Shown one piece after another: positions 32,913-45,160 of a stretch of 64,000 nt of DNA. The stretch is from contig OZ038381.1 in NCBI GenBank assembly GCA_964036045.1, forward strand, positions 110,472,922 to 110,536,921, written 5' to 3'. The notes under the pieces are model-generated. The model was not told where the DNA came from. It did not search any database and worked only from the letters and a program-made list of their open reading frames with translations. Source of the stretch: Eutreptiella sp. 'Long Island Sound 2002' (Eukaryota > Euglenozoa > Euglenophyceae > Eutreptiales > Eutreptiaceae). The position numbers were made by a program, and so were the translations under genes. Position 1 is the first letter of the stretch, and each line of letters begins with the position of its first letter.

Positions 32913-33045
32913 GAGGATCTTAAACCGACTTTGCACTCCATCACCCTCAACGAGATGCAATTTCGACCTGAGGAGCAGTTGTTCATCGACGCCAAAGGTA
33001 TACCAATGCCCGCCCCGGGACGAGCATGGAGTACCAAGGGCTTTC

Positions 33046-33387
33046 TTGGTTGATGGTTCACAGTGCCAACCTACTGGTGATGAAGCTTTCATCAGGAGGG
33101 TAGAGGCTGTGCCGATCAGGGTCATCTTTGAAGAAAAGAGTGACCCTACAGAGAGTGTTGACGTACTCTCTCACTCGGAGATCAACTGGGTTGTCGCCTA
33201 CATGCGGATGGGTATGCATGACCGAGTGGCTGCTCGGAAGGAGCAAGCCTGGGCCAAGGCACCCCATTGGTGGGACGACCGGGAGTTGGTGACCGGGAAG
33301 TTCAAGAAGGATGAGTTCGTGGCAAGAGTTATGGACCATTCGGCCTACCAATACGATGGTCCCATAGGGTCTGACCCTCCGACATGA
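33046..33387 (+). pseudogene. G1 protease-RT linker
   Basis: Encodes a segment (VARVMDHSAYQYDGPIGSDP) that aligns with the linker of G2 (VRRVLDHLSSQDEPIGGNPP) upstream of RT. Frame differs from the protease fragment, so a frameshift lies near 32913-33045. Ends with TGA at 33385-33387. Confidence 0.5.
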
Positions 33388-33654
33388 GGTTTTCCAAGAG
33401 TGGGTGACAAATTCGACAAATTCCAGCCCGCGGCCCGAAATTTTCGAAGATTAACGGTGGGAGGGCCGCCCATGCGATAAACAGGGGACATCGGACGAGG
33501 AGATGTCGGACGTGGATCCAAAAGAGGCATACACCGCCGTGAAGTCGCTAGTTCCAATACCCCGGCAAGTGGCGGAAGAAGGCAAGGAGAACCCAAAGGT
33601 AGCCTAGCTCAAGGATAGACGTATTGAACCCTATCCGCGGCTATTTAGTGGAGT

Positions 33655-34021
33655 TGCCAACAAGAATCCTCCGCATTGCGGAAAATTTGGTACGGCCAAG
33701 ATCAAGCTGAAACGAAATCCGAAAATTTATCGTCACCGGGAATATCAACTCCAAGGAGAACGAGCGGAAGGGATGAAGAAGCTCTTGATGGAATTTATTG
33801 AGCATGGTTGGATTGAACCCTCCGATAGTGAGTGGGCAAGCCTGGCCTTCGTCGTTCCAAAAAAGGAGAAGGGTGACTGGAGAGTGGTTGTCGATTACAG
33901 GGGATTGAACAAACAAACCGAGCATGACTCGTACTCGTTACCGCTGATCAACTCCATCCTACAAAAGGAGCAGAAGAAGCGCATCTTCAGGGTGTTGGAG
34001 CTGGAGCACGGGTACCACCAG
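33655..34021 (+). pseudogene. G1 reverse transcriptase, N-terminal part
   Basis: Reads KIKLKRNPKIYRHREYQLQG through WASLAFVVPKKEKGDWRVVV and DYRGLN to HGYHQ at 34007-34021, the conserved Gypsy RT fingers and palm start. It is interrupted by the 5' LTR of G2 directly after the codon CAG. The missing half starts at 51528 with ATGCCGCTGCAT, which follows in the same frame. Confidence 0.9.
34018..34021 (+). repeat. G2 target site duplication, left (CCAG)
   Basis: CCAG precedes the TG of the 5' LTR and follows the CA of the 3' LTR at 51524-51527. The flanks allow reading it as up to 6 bp (CACCAG) because the LTR ends in CA. Confidence 0.8.
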
Positions 34022-37000
34022 TGAAGCGGTACCCAGAACCCCATGACCAACCGGTCTCCGTGTGCCCACTAACCCCATGTACGGAGGGCTAGACGCCCGG
34101 TGAAGCCCGGTGAGAGCCCGGCAGGAGCGTGTCCCTTGCCGTAAAGCCCCCGTGACGGCATTCCGGCCACTTGGGGCATGTTACCATCACCGGCAAACTG
34201 CCATTTGCCGGTATCTTACTATTTCACGCCAATCTGCCCCGCACCGCCTTCGGCCGTCGATTCGGCAACCTAACCCTAACAACAGATGTAGGTAAGACGT
34301 GTTTGTGTGAGAGATATGGGCATTTCAGCTATTAGCGGCCGCATCGGCAACCGATGCGTTGCCCGCTGAGATTTACACATCAGAATATCAGGAATCAACA
34401 GGGTTTTATTTTCATATTGTTTCCGTAAATTTTCACGCTTCCGTTCTGATAATCAATGTTTTGACTGCTGGCGGTTGGCTCGCGACTTTAGCGTAACCGC
34501 CAGTTTAACTGTTATTTACAGACATTTTAGCGCAATCCGTGACGAAGACTCTAAAGTCTTCAGGAATTGCATTGATGCATCTGCAATTTTCACATTGTAC
34601 ACTCGCAACCTTAATCCGAATTTTTCAGGATGTTGAAATCGGATTTTCGACTTCGACATCCCCGCACTTGATTTGACCTCTTTCGAGTGGACCTACGTGC
34701 TTCCCTATGCAGGAATCAACTTTCCTTTTGTCTTGCCCTCCATTTGTCTTAGAGATATGGGCAAAACAGAGTTGATTCGTGAGGCCACTTGTGAGGGTCA
34801 TATCTAGTGCTGCTTGCGAGGAATGACAATAAGGAAGCATGGGATGTATTCACAATACTCCCGACGTAATTTAGGAAGCTTTATACGCCTTGCGTCTCCA
34901 CACGTGCGCGCTAGCGTAATGGATCATGGTCAAGAGGGTAGAGTTTGCGTTATAACTCTTTGGCCACGATATTGCGTGCGTTAAGATAACTTTCGAGTGT
35001 AGCGCGGGAGTGTTGGTGTTGCATAGGAACTTTCCTTGAGATCCTATGAGCGATTGACACAAAGTTATGCCCTTGGAGGGGCATGACATATCGTGGGGGG
35101 GGCTACCTTTTTGGGCAGTATGTGGTATGTGCCATGTGTTGTATTGCTTGCCCATTTGGCGGGTTTGGCTAAGAGCGATACACCCACCAATGGACCTCAT
35201 ATTGCACAAGGCCCTTCCTTATACTCCCCACGATCAATTGCAAGCCTAACCTTCGTGGAGGGAAGCTTGTGTGGCGATCCCAAAGCGATGCGTTGGGAGC
35301 AAGGTGTGTGTTTTGCAATTTTCCATATTTTCATGTGCCCACTTGGGAAGTAGCGCTCGTGACCTTTCAAAGCGCCCCAAGTGGAGCACATATGTGAAAT
35401 CGAAGGTCATTGGTGTCAAGTCATTGTGTTTAGAAGGATTGGTCGATTACTCAATCCAAGCCGAAGATATTATAATATATTTGTGCGCCTTTCAAGGCCC
35501 TTGTGGGTGTTTTTTCGCCAATATTGCTGTTTTTTGCCCGTCATGATGTCAAGTGGCGACCGTGTATCTCAACGTTGCGCTCAATTGACATCATGATCCA
35601 AGTATGTCCTGGGGGTACATACCTCGGTGCCCAACATATCTTGGACCCGGCGAATAACTCCTCTTGGGCTTGGCATACCGTGGCCGCCATGTTGGCGATT
35701 TGGGACTATCCCAAATCATGGGCTCACTTGGCGACCCTGCCATTCCCAAAACCGGAGGAGTTGGGCGACGCCCAAAAGATATGTTGGACACATATGACTT
35801 GATACCAATCCTATGGCACACTCCGGTCCAAGTCGGGCATGTGCCTCATTTGCCCCAACCATGAGTGTGCGCATTTTCGGCCATTTTGAGCAATTTTCCA
35901 CATTTTCTTCCCGCCGTGCACCGTGTTCAGCCACCTCGTGCACGCCAGGCTCATGGACCAATGGACCATATATGACATGGGTGTTATGGACATTGGTCCC
36001 CATGGTCCACACACCACGTGGGCGAGGCGGAGCAGCCTTCGTTAAGGTGCTAGCCCAAAGTGAGTGTGGACAATTTTGCCATTTTGGCATTTGTGGACCC
36101 AATTGGGATTGTCACCACGCCAAGTGGCATGGAGATCTTTGAGAGCCAAGGGCATGGGAGTCTTCGTTGGACTCGGGGTGGATTGCGTATGGAATGGCGG
36201 ATCGGATCTTCAAGCCGGCGTGGAGATATACTATTAAGAGCACCCCCATATTTTGGCTCATTTCGAGCAGCCAAAATGACCCCCTTTTCGGACCCCAATT
36301 TCACCCCCCCGTGTGGTCAATTGGCGGCCCCATATGTCTATGCCCACAGGGAGCCTGGACATGATTTCTAAGTTGTACACTCAGATATGAGTCCTAGGTC
36401 CTGCCTCCTATCCTGTGAGCCACTGGCCTTGCCCTGGCCGGGCGAGCCACGCGTGAGAATGACGCCAATTTTGGTGATTTTGGCATCATGACCCCACTTG
36501 ACGAACCCGTGGTGCCCTGATGCCGGGACCTCAGAGAGAACCAGGTTGGGTGAGGGCCCCAGGGAGTTGGTACTCGAAGGGCATAGGGTCAGTTGCCTCG
36601 TCTCTACCTCTGGCATGTCCAGACAAGGGGTCAACTTTGGAGAATTTTGAGCTAATATCAGTTTGGGCTGAAACAGCCCATTTTCAGCTACCAACTCCTA
36701 GGGTATAATGGCGGGGCCAGATCTGTGGCTCAGAGGGGTGTTGGGACCTGCCGTTAAGGGAGCATAGGGAGCCACTGTCGGTTGGCCTTGGAGCCCCTTG
36801 GTTCCCAGGAACTCGCCTGTGGCTGGGCGGGACACCCCCCTATTGGCAGGGTTTCAGGGTCCGGACTGAGCAGGGCATGGGTTGTGTTTGAGCCCCCGCC
36901 CCCACCAACCACTGAGAGGGTCGGACCTGGGATTGGGATACGAGTTGGGACTGAGTGTCTTTTGTCCTGTGATGCCCTTACCCAGTCCAGTCTTAACCCC

Positions 37001-37192
37001 ATGTGTACATATCCTGATGTGTTGCTGTACATACTTTTGTTCCCTTGTTTTAGAGTGGCAAGGATCCTGAAATGCTTTGTCACATGACATGAGCGCAATG
37101 ATGCCCCTGTGAGCGTAGTGCTTTGCCTGCCTGCTCACTTGTGCGTGTCGACCGCAGCGTCCCGTGGCCAGGGCCCCCACGGGAACGCGTCA
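34022..37192 (+). repeat. G2 5' LTR (3171 bp)
   Basis: Starts TGAAGCGGTACCC and ends GGGAACGCGTCA. Copies differ by scattered substitutions, for example GGGCTAGACG here against GGGGAGGACG near 48428. Short frames inside both LTRs are duplicated along with the LTR and show no protein features. Confidence 0.93.
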
Positions 37193-37526
37193 AAAGCGTT
37201 TCACCGCCGCGGGGTTACCCATCCGTCGCGTGCCACTCGGGGCCGGCAACCCCGAGCAGCGCGGCGCAGCAGCTCGCAGCTCGCAGCTCGCAGCGCAGCG
37301 CAGTGGCTCGCAGCGCCGCCCAGCGACAGCGCCGAGTCCGTGAAGGAGGTGCAGGGACTTGAACTCCGTCATCAACGAGTTCCCTCGGCGGACCAGCAAG
37401 GCCGCACTCCCAGCTACAGCAACCACTTCCACAACCACCGGCCGACCAGCACCAGCCGCACTCCCAGTCCAGTGCTTCATCACCCACCTCAACAACCACC
37501 CCAGGACCACTCCATCGAGAGCACCG
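37193..37526 (+). other. G2 leader; no clear primer binding site
   Basis: Begins AAAGCGTTTCACCGCC directly after the LTR. No TGG, the start expected for a site complementary to a tRNA CCA end, is seen in the first bases. GCAGCTC/GCAGCGC repeats occupy about 37267-37315. Confidence 0.55.
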
Positions 37527-39128
37527 ATGGTGAACTGGGACGAGGCGGGCAAGACCTGGCCGCAGCCCCACCCCCATGCGGCGCGCCTACTGCGTGGGTT
37601 GCTGTGGGGGCAGCAGTACCGCCACAGCAATCCCCAGTGCGAAGGCGGCATGCCGGGGAGCTTCGAGCTCCGCGAGGACATGGGCGAGGACCGCCTGCGG
37701 GCAGTGGAGGAATGGCTGCGGGCTGAAGGGTATGAGTACCGCTTCCGCCGCAAGCGCTGGAGGACCTGGACCCGCCCGGACAGGCCCGGCGAAGGGCTGC
37801 ACCCCGACGGGACTGAGGAGGACGAGAAGCCCAACGAGTACCCGTCGGGCGCCTCGATCAATGTCTCCATCCGGGACATGATCGAGAAGGAGTTCCCGAC
37901 GCTGGGGAACGAGCGCAGGCTGCAGGGCAGCAGCAGCAGCGCGTCTCCTGGGAAGGAGAAGCGTTCCGCCGGGGACAGGAGGCGGGACAGGAAGTGGCGG
38001 GAGTACCAGGAATCCCTGGCCGCCGAAGCCGCCCAAAGCGCCAGGGGCGGAACCCCAGCCCACAGCCCCCAACGGGCCAATGGCGGTCACCACCCCGGCC
38101 ACACCACCCTTGGCAACTTCCTGGAAGTCGCCAAGCAGGCCAAGGCCAAGCCCCGTCCGCTGCTCCTGAGGAAGTCAGGCCCCAGCAGCGACGTGGAGTC
38201 GGCCCACCGCGGGAGGATGCCGGCCGACCAGGGCAGCTCCAGCAGCAGCGTCGCTCCCCACCAAAGGAATATGGCGCGCGCCTGCGAGCGCACCTGTGGA
38301 GTGCCCTGCAACCTTCGGGTTGCCCGGCAACGGGTCACGCAGCAGAACGCTGCCGTGGAGGGCGCCGTCGGCATCGCCCATGAGGAGGCCACCGAGTGGG
38401 GCAGAGGCATGGACTACCACGCCTCGACCGTGGCAGCCATCGCGGCCGGTCTCACGGCTGCGGCCGCCCATGAGGCAGTGGCTGCCCGGATCAGAGGTGA
38501 GGTGGCGGCAGCCGCCGAGGAAGCCCGCCTGACGCAGGAGGCCATTGCCTGCAAGGAGGCCGAGGTGAAGGCGCTGGAAAAGGCGCTTGCCCAAGAGAGG
38601 GCAAAGAAGGAGGCGGAGGAAAGGGCCCACGCCGAGGCAACGGCTAAGGCCCAGGCGGACGCCGCCAAGAAGGACGCCATCGAGGCCGCGCGACGGAAGG
38701 TCGCTGAGGAGAGGGCCAAGATGGAGGCGGAGCTGGCGGCGTTGGAAGCGGAGAAGGCTCGGCTGCAGCAGGCCCGGGAAGCCGAGGCGGCTCGTGCCCG
38801 GGAAGAAGCCGAAGGGCGAGCTGCCGCAGCCACAGCCGCCGCGATGGAGGAGGCGGAGGCCAAGCTCCGCCGCGAGACTCCGCCTGGAGGATCCCGAGTG
38901 GAGACCCTTCCAAAGCTTTTTGAAGGGGACGCCTCCTCCAAGATGACGCTGGACGAGGTTGACACAGGCAGCAGTGGGAGCAGTGGCCCCACCGCCTACC
39001 GACGGAGGAAGGGCAAGGGGAAGACCCCCGAGAGGCCACGGAGGCCAGCGGGCGGACACCCCCACGACAGCGACCCCTTCTTCACCGCCAGCGACGGGGA
39101 TGAACGAGGCCGCCGGCATCGCCGATGA
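37527..39128 (+). CDS. G2 Gag-like ORF, alanine-rich coiled-coil protein
   Basis: Starts at ATG 37527 (MVNWDEAGKTWPQPHPHAAR); the frame is open upstream to about 37359 but without ATG. 533 residues. A basic, serine-rich middle is followed by a long Ala/Glu/Lys-rich region (about 38440-38870; KALAQERAKKEAEERAHAEA) that should form an extended coiled coil. It ends in TGA at 39126-39128, after which the same frame stays open with no ATG for about 117 bases. CGA TGA GTG suggests a mutated Arg codon, so this was probably the N-terminal part of one Gag polyprotein. Confidence 0.7.
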   Translation: MVNWDEAGKTWPQPHPHAARLLRGLLWGQQYRHSNPQCEGGMPGSFELREDMGEDRLRAVEEWLRAEGYEYRFRRKRWRTWTRPDRPGEGLHPDGTEEDEKPNEYPSGASINVSIRDMIEKEFPTLGNERRLQGSSSSASPGKEKRSAGDRRRDRKWREYQESLAAEAAQSARGGTPAHSPQRANGGHHPGHTTLGNFLEVAKQAKAKPRPLLLRKSGPSSDVESAHRGRMPADQGSSSSSVAPHQRNMARACERTCGVPCNLRVARQRVTQQNAAVEGAVGIAHEEATEWGRGMDYHASTVAAIAAGLTAAAAHEAVAARIRGEVAAAAEEARLTQEAIACKEAEVKALEKALAQERAKKEAEERAHAEATAKAQADAAKKDAIEAARRKVAEERAKMEAELAALEAEKARLQQAREAEAARAREEAEGRAAAATAAAMEEAEAKLRRETPPGGSRVETLPKLFEGDASSKMTLDEVDTGSSGSSGPTAYRRRKGKGKTPERPRRPAGGHPHDSDPFFTASDGDERGRRHRR

Positions 39129-41891
39129 GTGGCTGGTGGAGGAGGCGGAGACGTCCCCTTGGAGCCGGAAGGTGAGGATGAGGATCCCCCTCCTCCCTAC
39201 CGAAGCTCGCAGTCCTCCGAGACCGAGACGCCCAGGTGGGGCGACATGGACGAGGATGACAACATGGACTTCGACTACACGAAGAAGCCCCCATCCTCGG
39301 ACCCACCGAGGCGACCTGGCAGAGACCCACCGGGACCCCCTGGCGGAGGACCATCAGGACCCCCTGAAGGACGCCCACCAGGTGGACCCCCCGGAGGCGG
39401 ACCCCCTGGCAGAGGAGGACCCCCTGGACCGGGCGGACCCGGCGGAGGCCCTCCTGGAGGACCCCCTGGGGACCCCGACGATCAACCAGGGGACGGCGAC
39501 CCGGATGCCACCCGGCGGTGGATTGTCTACCTCCGCAGGAGGGTCCAGTTCCTCGAGCGCGAGGTAGACACGGGCAAGGGCGAGATGACTCGCATCGCCA
39601 GGGACGCCGCGCGCGCACAGAGAGAGCTGGACATCGCCAAGATCGAGATGGTCAAGAGCACCAACGTCGCCACCGCCACCCAGAGGCAGCTGGACATCGC
39701 TAGGGCCGAGACCAGGCAGCTGAACAAGGTCATCAGCGGCCTGCAGCAGAGGTTGGACGTGCTGGAAGCCCGTGGGAGCGTCAGCAGCGACCACCCAACC
39801 CCTGAGTCTGGCTCGTCGGACGAGGGCTGGGGACCCGGACCAGCTCCAGGCAGACCCCACGCCCCCGGCGGAGCTCCCAGGAGTCACCCCAGCGCCAGTG
39901 CCCCCTCTCTCACCGCCCCCTCTCACCACAGCGTGGGCCGCCGCAACGAGCCCGTGCCGCCCGGCAGTGGCAGGGAGGATTGGCGTGATGAGTGGCTCAG
40001 CGCGGAGTACCACAACCGCCGTGCTCCACCGCGGACACCGGTACGCCCCCGACGCCCCGCACCAGCCCCGGAGCCAATCCCAATGGCTGGTGGACGTTAT
40101 GGTGCACTCAGGGATGAGGTCCCCAGAGGAGACGTGGAGTGGGATGTCGGCGGAGGTGAGGACCTGGACCTGGACCTGGAGGAGTTCGACATTTCCCCCC
40201 CGCGTGGTGTACGACGGGAGGCTGCTGAACGCAGCCGCCGGCGCCGTGATGAGGAGGCGTACATGGAAGGAGTACGGCGTGAACATCTAGGTTCAGCGTA
40301 CATGGAGGAACCACGGCGTAACCATGCGGATACCGGGGAGGATATGGAAGTGGCAGCCGTGGGAGTCCGTGGGAGAGGCCGATGGGAACCTCGGTCGACC
40401 TCGCGGCCGGCGTTCATGGTCTCTAAGGCTGCGGATGCCGCCGTGTGGGAAGACTTGAAGGACATCAAGCCCCCCATGTACGATGGCAACCCCCTCAACC
40501 TCGACCGCTTCTTGGAGAAGCTGGAAGATTGGGGGGTGACCGTCACTGAGGACATGGATCCTGCAGATGCGGAGAAATATGTCTTCAGACGGTTCAGGTA
40601 CCGCCTGCCAGAAGTGCTCCAAGAGCTATACTTCGTGGCGACCAAGGAGGGGAAAATCAAGACCCTCAAGGAAGCCAAGAAGTGGCTCAACGAGTAGGAG
40701 CGGGTGGACGCTCCGCAGGTGGCTGCCAAGCGGTGGAAGTCCATCAAGCTTCAGCATGATGGACGGGAGATCCGCCTACGGGACTGGCGCGACTTCCCAG
40801 GGCAATACACCCTCTTCCGCCACAACGTGGAGGACTAGAACGAGGATGACGAGCAGGCTCGCCTGCTCTCCATGCTGCCGGAAGCATGGATCATGAGGGT
40901 CACCAAGGAGGAAGCCAAGAGGGCCAAGTCCGACCACACGGTCAAGATGATGCTCCCCAAAGAGTATCATACGAACGTGGTGGCTTGGACGAGGAAGAAC
41001 GTGGCCCGGGATGTCAAACGGCACTCCCTGCGGAACGCTTTCCTCATCACCGTCTCGGGCGATCGCGAGAAGACCGCGATGTGGCGCCTTGACGAGTGTG
41101 ACGTGAGCGGCCAGACCATTCGTCTGCAGGCCATCCCGGCGCGGATGAGCTGCGACCAGATCCTGAAGTGGGTTGGAGAGGAAGTACTCAAGGAGTACCG
41201 GAACCTCCACCACACCTGCGGGTTGAGGCCCGGCGACCGCGACGTCAACTACGTTGGCGAGGGGCCTGGCGGGGAAGCTGCCATGGACCCAGCGGGAGCC
41301 GATGGCGATGAAGCTCTTGTCGACGATGACGACGACGATGAGCCCGCCGAGATGGCCGTTTGTGCCTTCGTGGCCCACAACGGCGCGGGGAGCAACCGGG
41401 GAAGCTGGAAGCCCCTGCAGCCGGGTTGGAAGAAGAAGGAGAAGAGGGACCCTCGCCGCATTGGCGAACCTCCGCTGTCCTTTGGGGAGTTCATACGAGC
41501 TCGGCCGCAGGGCTGTTTCGTGTGTTATGGGAGGAAGAAAGGCTTCAACAATGACCACCGAACATGTCCCACCCACCAGGCCGACATGAAGGCCTACAAG
41601 AAGGCGCACGGGTCGAAGAAGCGTGCACCTGTGGGTATCCGGGAGGCCAAAGTGGAGGTGGACAAGGACGAGCTCTCCAAGCTGATGTCGGTGGGGACCG
41701 AGTTGGCTAGGGAGATCCAGGAGATCAAGAGGAACTGGGTCCCCAGGTCGGATAACAAGAACAAGGAGAACAAAGAGAACGACCAGAACAAGGACAAGGC
41801 CAAGAAGGCCAGGAATAGGGGAAGGAAGAAGGGTGTCAACGAGGTTGACGCGGAGGAGAATACCCCTACTTCCACAACCGACGCCCCCTAG
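39129..41891 (+). pseudogene. G2 Gag: collagen-like linker, coiled coil, capsid and knuckle
   Basis: Continues the preceding frame to TAG at 41889-41891, broken by TAG at 40695-40697 and 40836-40838. In order: a Gly/Pro collagen-like stretch (about 39310-39480), a coiled coil (about 39530-39780), a disordered Pro/Ser-rich region, a capsid-like domain from about 40460 (KPPMYDGNPLNLDRFLEKLE to past 40860, LLSMLPEAWIMRV), an acidic patch (DDDDDDEP), and the knuckle CFVCYGRKKGFNNDHRTC (near 41517-41570; CX2CX10HX2C). A Lys/Asn-rich tail follows. The stops replace codons that are Glu/Gln and Trp in G1, consistent with point mutation. Confidence 0.8.
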
Positions 41892-42149
41892 CGGAGCCCC
41901 TGCAGCCAGAGGGCCCCAGCTAGGGCGGTCGCAGGATGGTGTCGTGGGAAGCGCCACACCATCCCAGTCGGGAGTCGGTAAGCACAAAGGGACTGCCGCG
42001 GGCGGAAGGCCCGGTCCGGCACCCGACAGTTGCGGTGGCGGGGTGAGGGCAAGTGAAGGCACGAACCCTTGCACCCGTCCATCCTTCGCGACTAAGAATG
42101 TGTTTGATGTACTTCAAGATCTATCCCCTGTATCGGAGGATCAACTGGA

Positions 42150-43330
42150 CCGCAGCTGGATGCTGCAGATGGGCAGCCTGAGCCCATTGTCCACGACCTG
42201 CACCAGTCGCTTGTCGAGCTTCTGGAACGGCCGGAGATCCTTAGCTTGCACGCCGTGCGCCGAGTTGGGCGGAAGCGGCAGTTGCACCTTAAGGTCCGTG
42301 CCTTATGCGGGGAAGTGGAAAAGGTCTTCGACGTGTTGGTCGACACGGGCGCTCAGGTCAGCTTGGTCAAGGCTGGCCTACTTCCGCCAGAGTGTCTGAC
42401 CGACAGTTGGAAACCTGTCAGGCTGAAGGTGGCGAACGGCCAGTACATGGTGGGAGGCACGAAGGAAGCGGCCATTGCGCTGCAGTTCGTGAACCACCGT
42501 GAGCTGAGCCGCCCAGACCTGGGCAAGGAAATCCTCCTGCAAGGTCGCTTCTACGAGGCCGAGATGGACTGGGACATGATCGTTGGGTACGACTTCATGA
42601 TGGAGACGGACTCCGGCGTCCTCCCGGCCCAGGCCTCCATGACCCTGTACCAGGACGACCAGCTCTCGTGGCTTTCGTCACCTGAGCACCATGCGGAATG
42701 CCAATGGATCCACCCGGAACGCAATCAGCTCGAAGTGGCCGCGCTGGACACTGAGCCAACTGGGCCAGCAAACCAGGAGTACGGCGTGATGCCGGAAGTG
42801 GCGAACCGAGTGATTGCGGACCTGGGAGCTTCGGATCTGGCCCTGGATGCGTGCTCTTCAGGAACCTCCGCCCATCTTCGGGTTTGTGAGAAGTACTGGA
42901 GCGCACAGGACTCCGCGTGGAAGAAGCACTGGGGTCCGCATCAGGGATTGATGTGGATCCATTGCCCCCGTTGGGACATTCCAAGAGCGATAGCGAAGAT
43001 ACGCAAGGACCGCTCCAAGGCAGTGCTGGTTGTTCCTATGGGATGCACCGAGGAGGAAAGTACCCGACATTGGGTAGTCTCATTGACCAACATGACCTTA
43101 AACAAGGTCGTCCTACCGGCTGGAGAGAGTGTCTATCAGGACGCTAAGGGAGAGCCCATGCTACCCCAGAGATGGCCAACAGAATTCCACTATGTGAATG
43201 GGGGCCTTGATCAGGCGGACACCACGGATTTCGTGTGTGTCAATCGCATCGTAGCGGAGCCATGGCAGCAATGCTTCGCGGTTTCCCCCGTTGACATCGG
43301 AGAATCGGAAGACCCCTCACTGAAGAGGAG
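42150..43330 (+). CDS. G2 protease and Dam-like domain
   Basis: The Pol frame is entered near 42160 after a frame change (FATKNVFDVLQDLSPV is coded in another frame just upstream, 42082-42130). Protease: DVLVDTGAQVSLV with catalytic Asp, then IVGYDFM. It is followed by the extra domain shared with G1 and G3: LALDACSS (about 42837-42860), CEKYW, and WIHCPRWDIPRAIAKI (42954-43001) at the place of the NPPF site of G3, then AVLVVP. The site is degenerate, so methyltransferase activity is unlikely; a structural or binding role is possible. The frame changes again at about 43200-43330. Confidence 0.7.
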
Positions 43331-45160
43331 TTGGATCTGGTTCAGGGGTATATGGATCAGCCCTTTCACGACTGGGGAAGCCAGCGTGAGGGCAAGGGCC
43401 AGGACAAAGCCTGGTGGGAAGTGGACTCGATCGTCTCTGGTTCCTATGATGGAGATACCTTCGTAAGGAGGGTACTGGACCACTTGTCCAGCCAGGACGA
43501 GCCAATCGGGGGTAACCCACCCACCTATGGCGACCTATTCCGAGGCAAGACCAGAGATGGCCCTTTGGGCCACCTGGGAAGACCACCTGAGCCGAAACCA
43601 AGCGGGGTCGCTACCCCTCAAGTAAGCTCAGTGGTCCAAGTGCCCGGAAAAGCCAAGGCGGAATCCGATGATTGCCCCAAGATCCAGGCATTGAGGACCA
43701 GGCTGAAGCAGAAGTATGGCGATACCTTCTTCAGCGGAAAGCCTGTGTTTCCCCCACCGGTGCGTGGACCGTATGGAGAGGCCAAGATACGACTGAAGCA
43801 GGACCCCCGTGTGTATCGGCACCGGGAGTTTGCCCTGAGGGGCGAGAGGAAGGAGGCCATGGAGAAGATCCTCCGTGACTTCATCGAGAGAGGCTGGCTC
43901 GAGCCGTGCCACTCCGAATGGGCCTCTCCGTGCTTCGTCGTCCCCAAGAAGGTGGCCGGTGAGTGGCGGCTCGTGGTCGACTTCCGCGGCCTAAACGCCC
44001 AAACGCAGCATGACAGCTATACGCTGCCCCTCATTGAGGACATGCTGCAAAAACAACACCGGCGGAGGATCTTCACGGTGATTGACCTGAAACATGGTTA
44101 TCATCAGATGCCTCTCGCCGAGGAGTCCCGTGCCTGCACAGCCATGAGCACCCCACTTGGACCTCCCCAGTGGAAGGTGATGCCCATGGGCGTTACCAAC
44201 GGCAATGCGGCTTTTCAGCGGATGCTGGAGAACCTGCTTGAGCCGGTACGCGACTGTGCGGACCCCTTCGTGGACGACGTGATCATCGCGTCCAGGGACC
44301 CCAGTATGAGCTACGAGGAGCTCCTGGAGGCACATGAAAGGGACGTCACTCGGGTGCTGGACCTTCTGGTTTGGCACAAACTCACGGGCAGCAGTGACAA
44401 GGCCACCATTGCGGTAAGCGAGGTGGTCTTCGCTGGCCACGTAGTCGGGAACGGGCAGCGAAAGCCCATACCTGGCAGGGTGGCTGCGATTGAGCACTGG
44501 GAAAAGCCCAAGACAGTCTCTGAGCTACGGGCGTATCTGGGGTTCTACAATTACTACTCGGGGTATATCAAGATGTATGCCGAGTATGCAGCCCCCATGA
44601 CGACCATGCTCAAGGGCAACCGAGAGGAGACCAAGAAGGGGTCCAAGAAGACTCTGGTCTGGACTGCTGAGTCCGACGGTGCCTTTGAGGGGATGAAGCA
44701 GGCGCTGCTATCCGCAGTGGGTCTGCACCTCGTGGATCCCGACCGAGGGTTGGTCCTGCGCACCGACGCTTCCGACTACGCCGTTGGCGCTGTGTTGGAG
44801 CAAGTGCTTGACGATGGGAGGCACGTGCCCGTGGCCTTCTGGAGCCGAGTCCTGGCGGAAGGCCAGAGACGGACGTGGACGCCCTGAGAAAAGGAGGTGT
44901 ATGCCATCGTCATGGCTCTCAGGAAATGGGCTGCATACATAGCCCTCCATCCCGTCACCGTCTGCACCGACCATCAGAGTCTGCAGTCGTGGCACAAGTA
45001 GCACGTGGACACCCCCTCTGGTCCCGCCTCCCGACGGGCAAGATGGCATGAGACCTTGGCCAAGTTTGACCTCACGGTTGTGTATATTCCTGGTAAGGAT
45101 AACACCGTGACGGACTGTCTCAGTAGGTGGGCCTATCCCGCCAGCAGGGCATGACGGATA
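43331..45160 (+). pseudogene. G2 reverse transcriptase and RNase H
   Basis: RT: KIRLKQDPRVYRHREFALRG, WASPCFVVPKK, VDFRGLN, HGYHQM, then the catalytic FVDD at 44267-44278 and FAGHVV. RNase H: LRTDASDYAVGAVLEQ, CTDHQSLQSWHK and DCLSRW. TGA at 44885-44887 replaces an Arg codon (G1 has CGT/AGG-type Arg: QTWTAREKE) and TAG at 44999-45001 replaces a Glu codon. A further frame change near 45150 separates it from integrase. Confidence 0.88.

Larger units (their letters stand above)
26955..34021 (+). mobile_element. Ty3/Gypsy element G1, segment 1 (gag to first half of RT)
   Basis: The oldest retrotransposon in the nest. Order: Gag (26955-30067, several frame changes), protease plus Dam-like domain (about 31970-32912), linker (33046-33387), N-terminal RT (about 33655-34021). 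It stops at ...GYHQ in the RT palm and resumes at 51524. A TIR-bounded element (30237-31934) sits between Gag and protease. It is related to G2, sharing Gag, knuckle, protease, Dam-like and RT motifs in the same order. Multiple frameshifts and stops show it is dead. Confidence 0.9.

Noticed and set aside
34022-37192. Small frames in the G2 LTR, duplicated at 48353-51523
   Set aside because: They repeat only because the LTR repeats; none shows protein features and several carry disabling differences between copies.
37190-39119. Minus-strand frames opposite the G2 coiled-coil ORF
   Set aside because: Leu/Gly/Arg-rich antisense shadows of Ala/Glu/Lys codons; no motif.
40776-42074. 432-residue minus-strand frame opposite G2 Gag
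   Set aside because: Antisense shadow of a GC-rich coding region; the plus strand has capsid and knuckle motifs.
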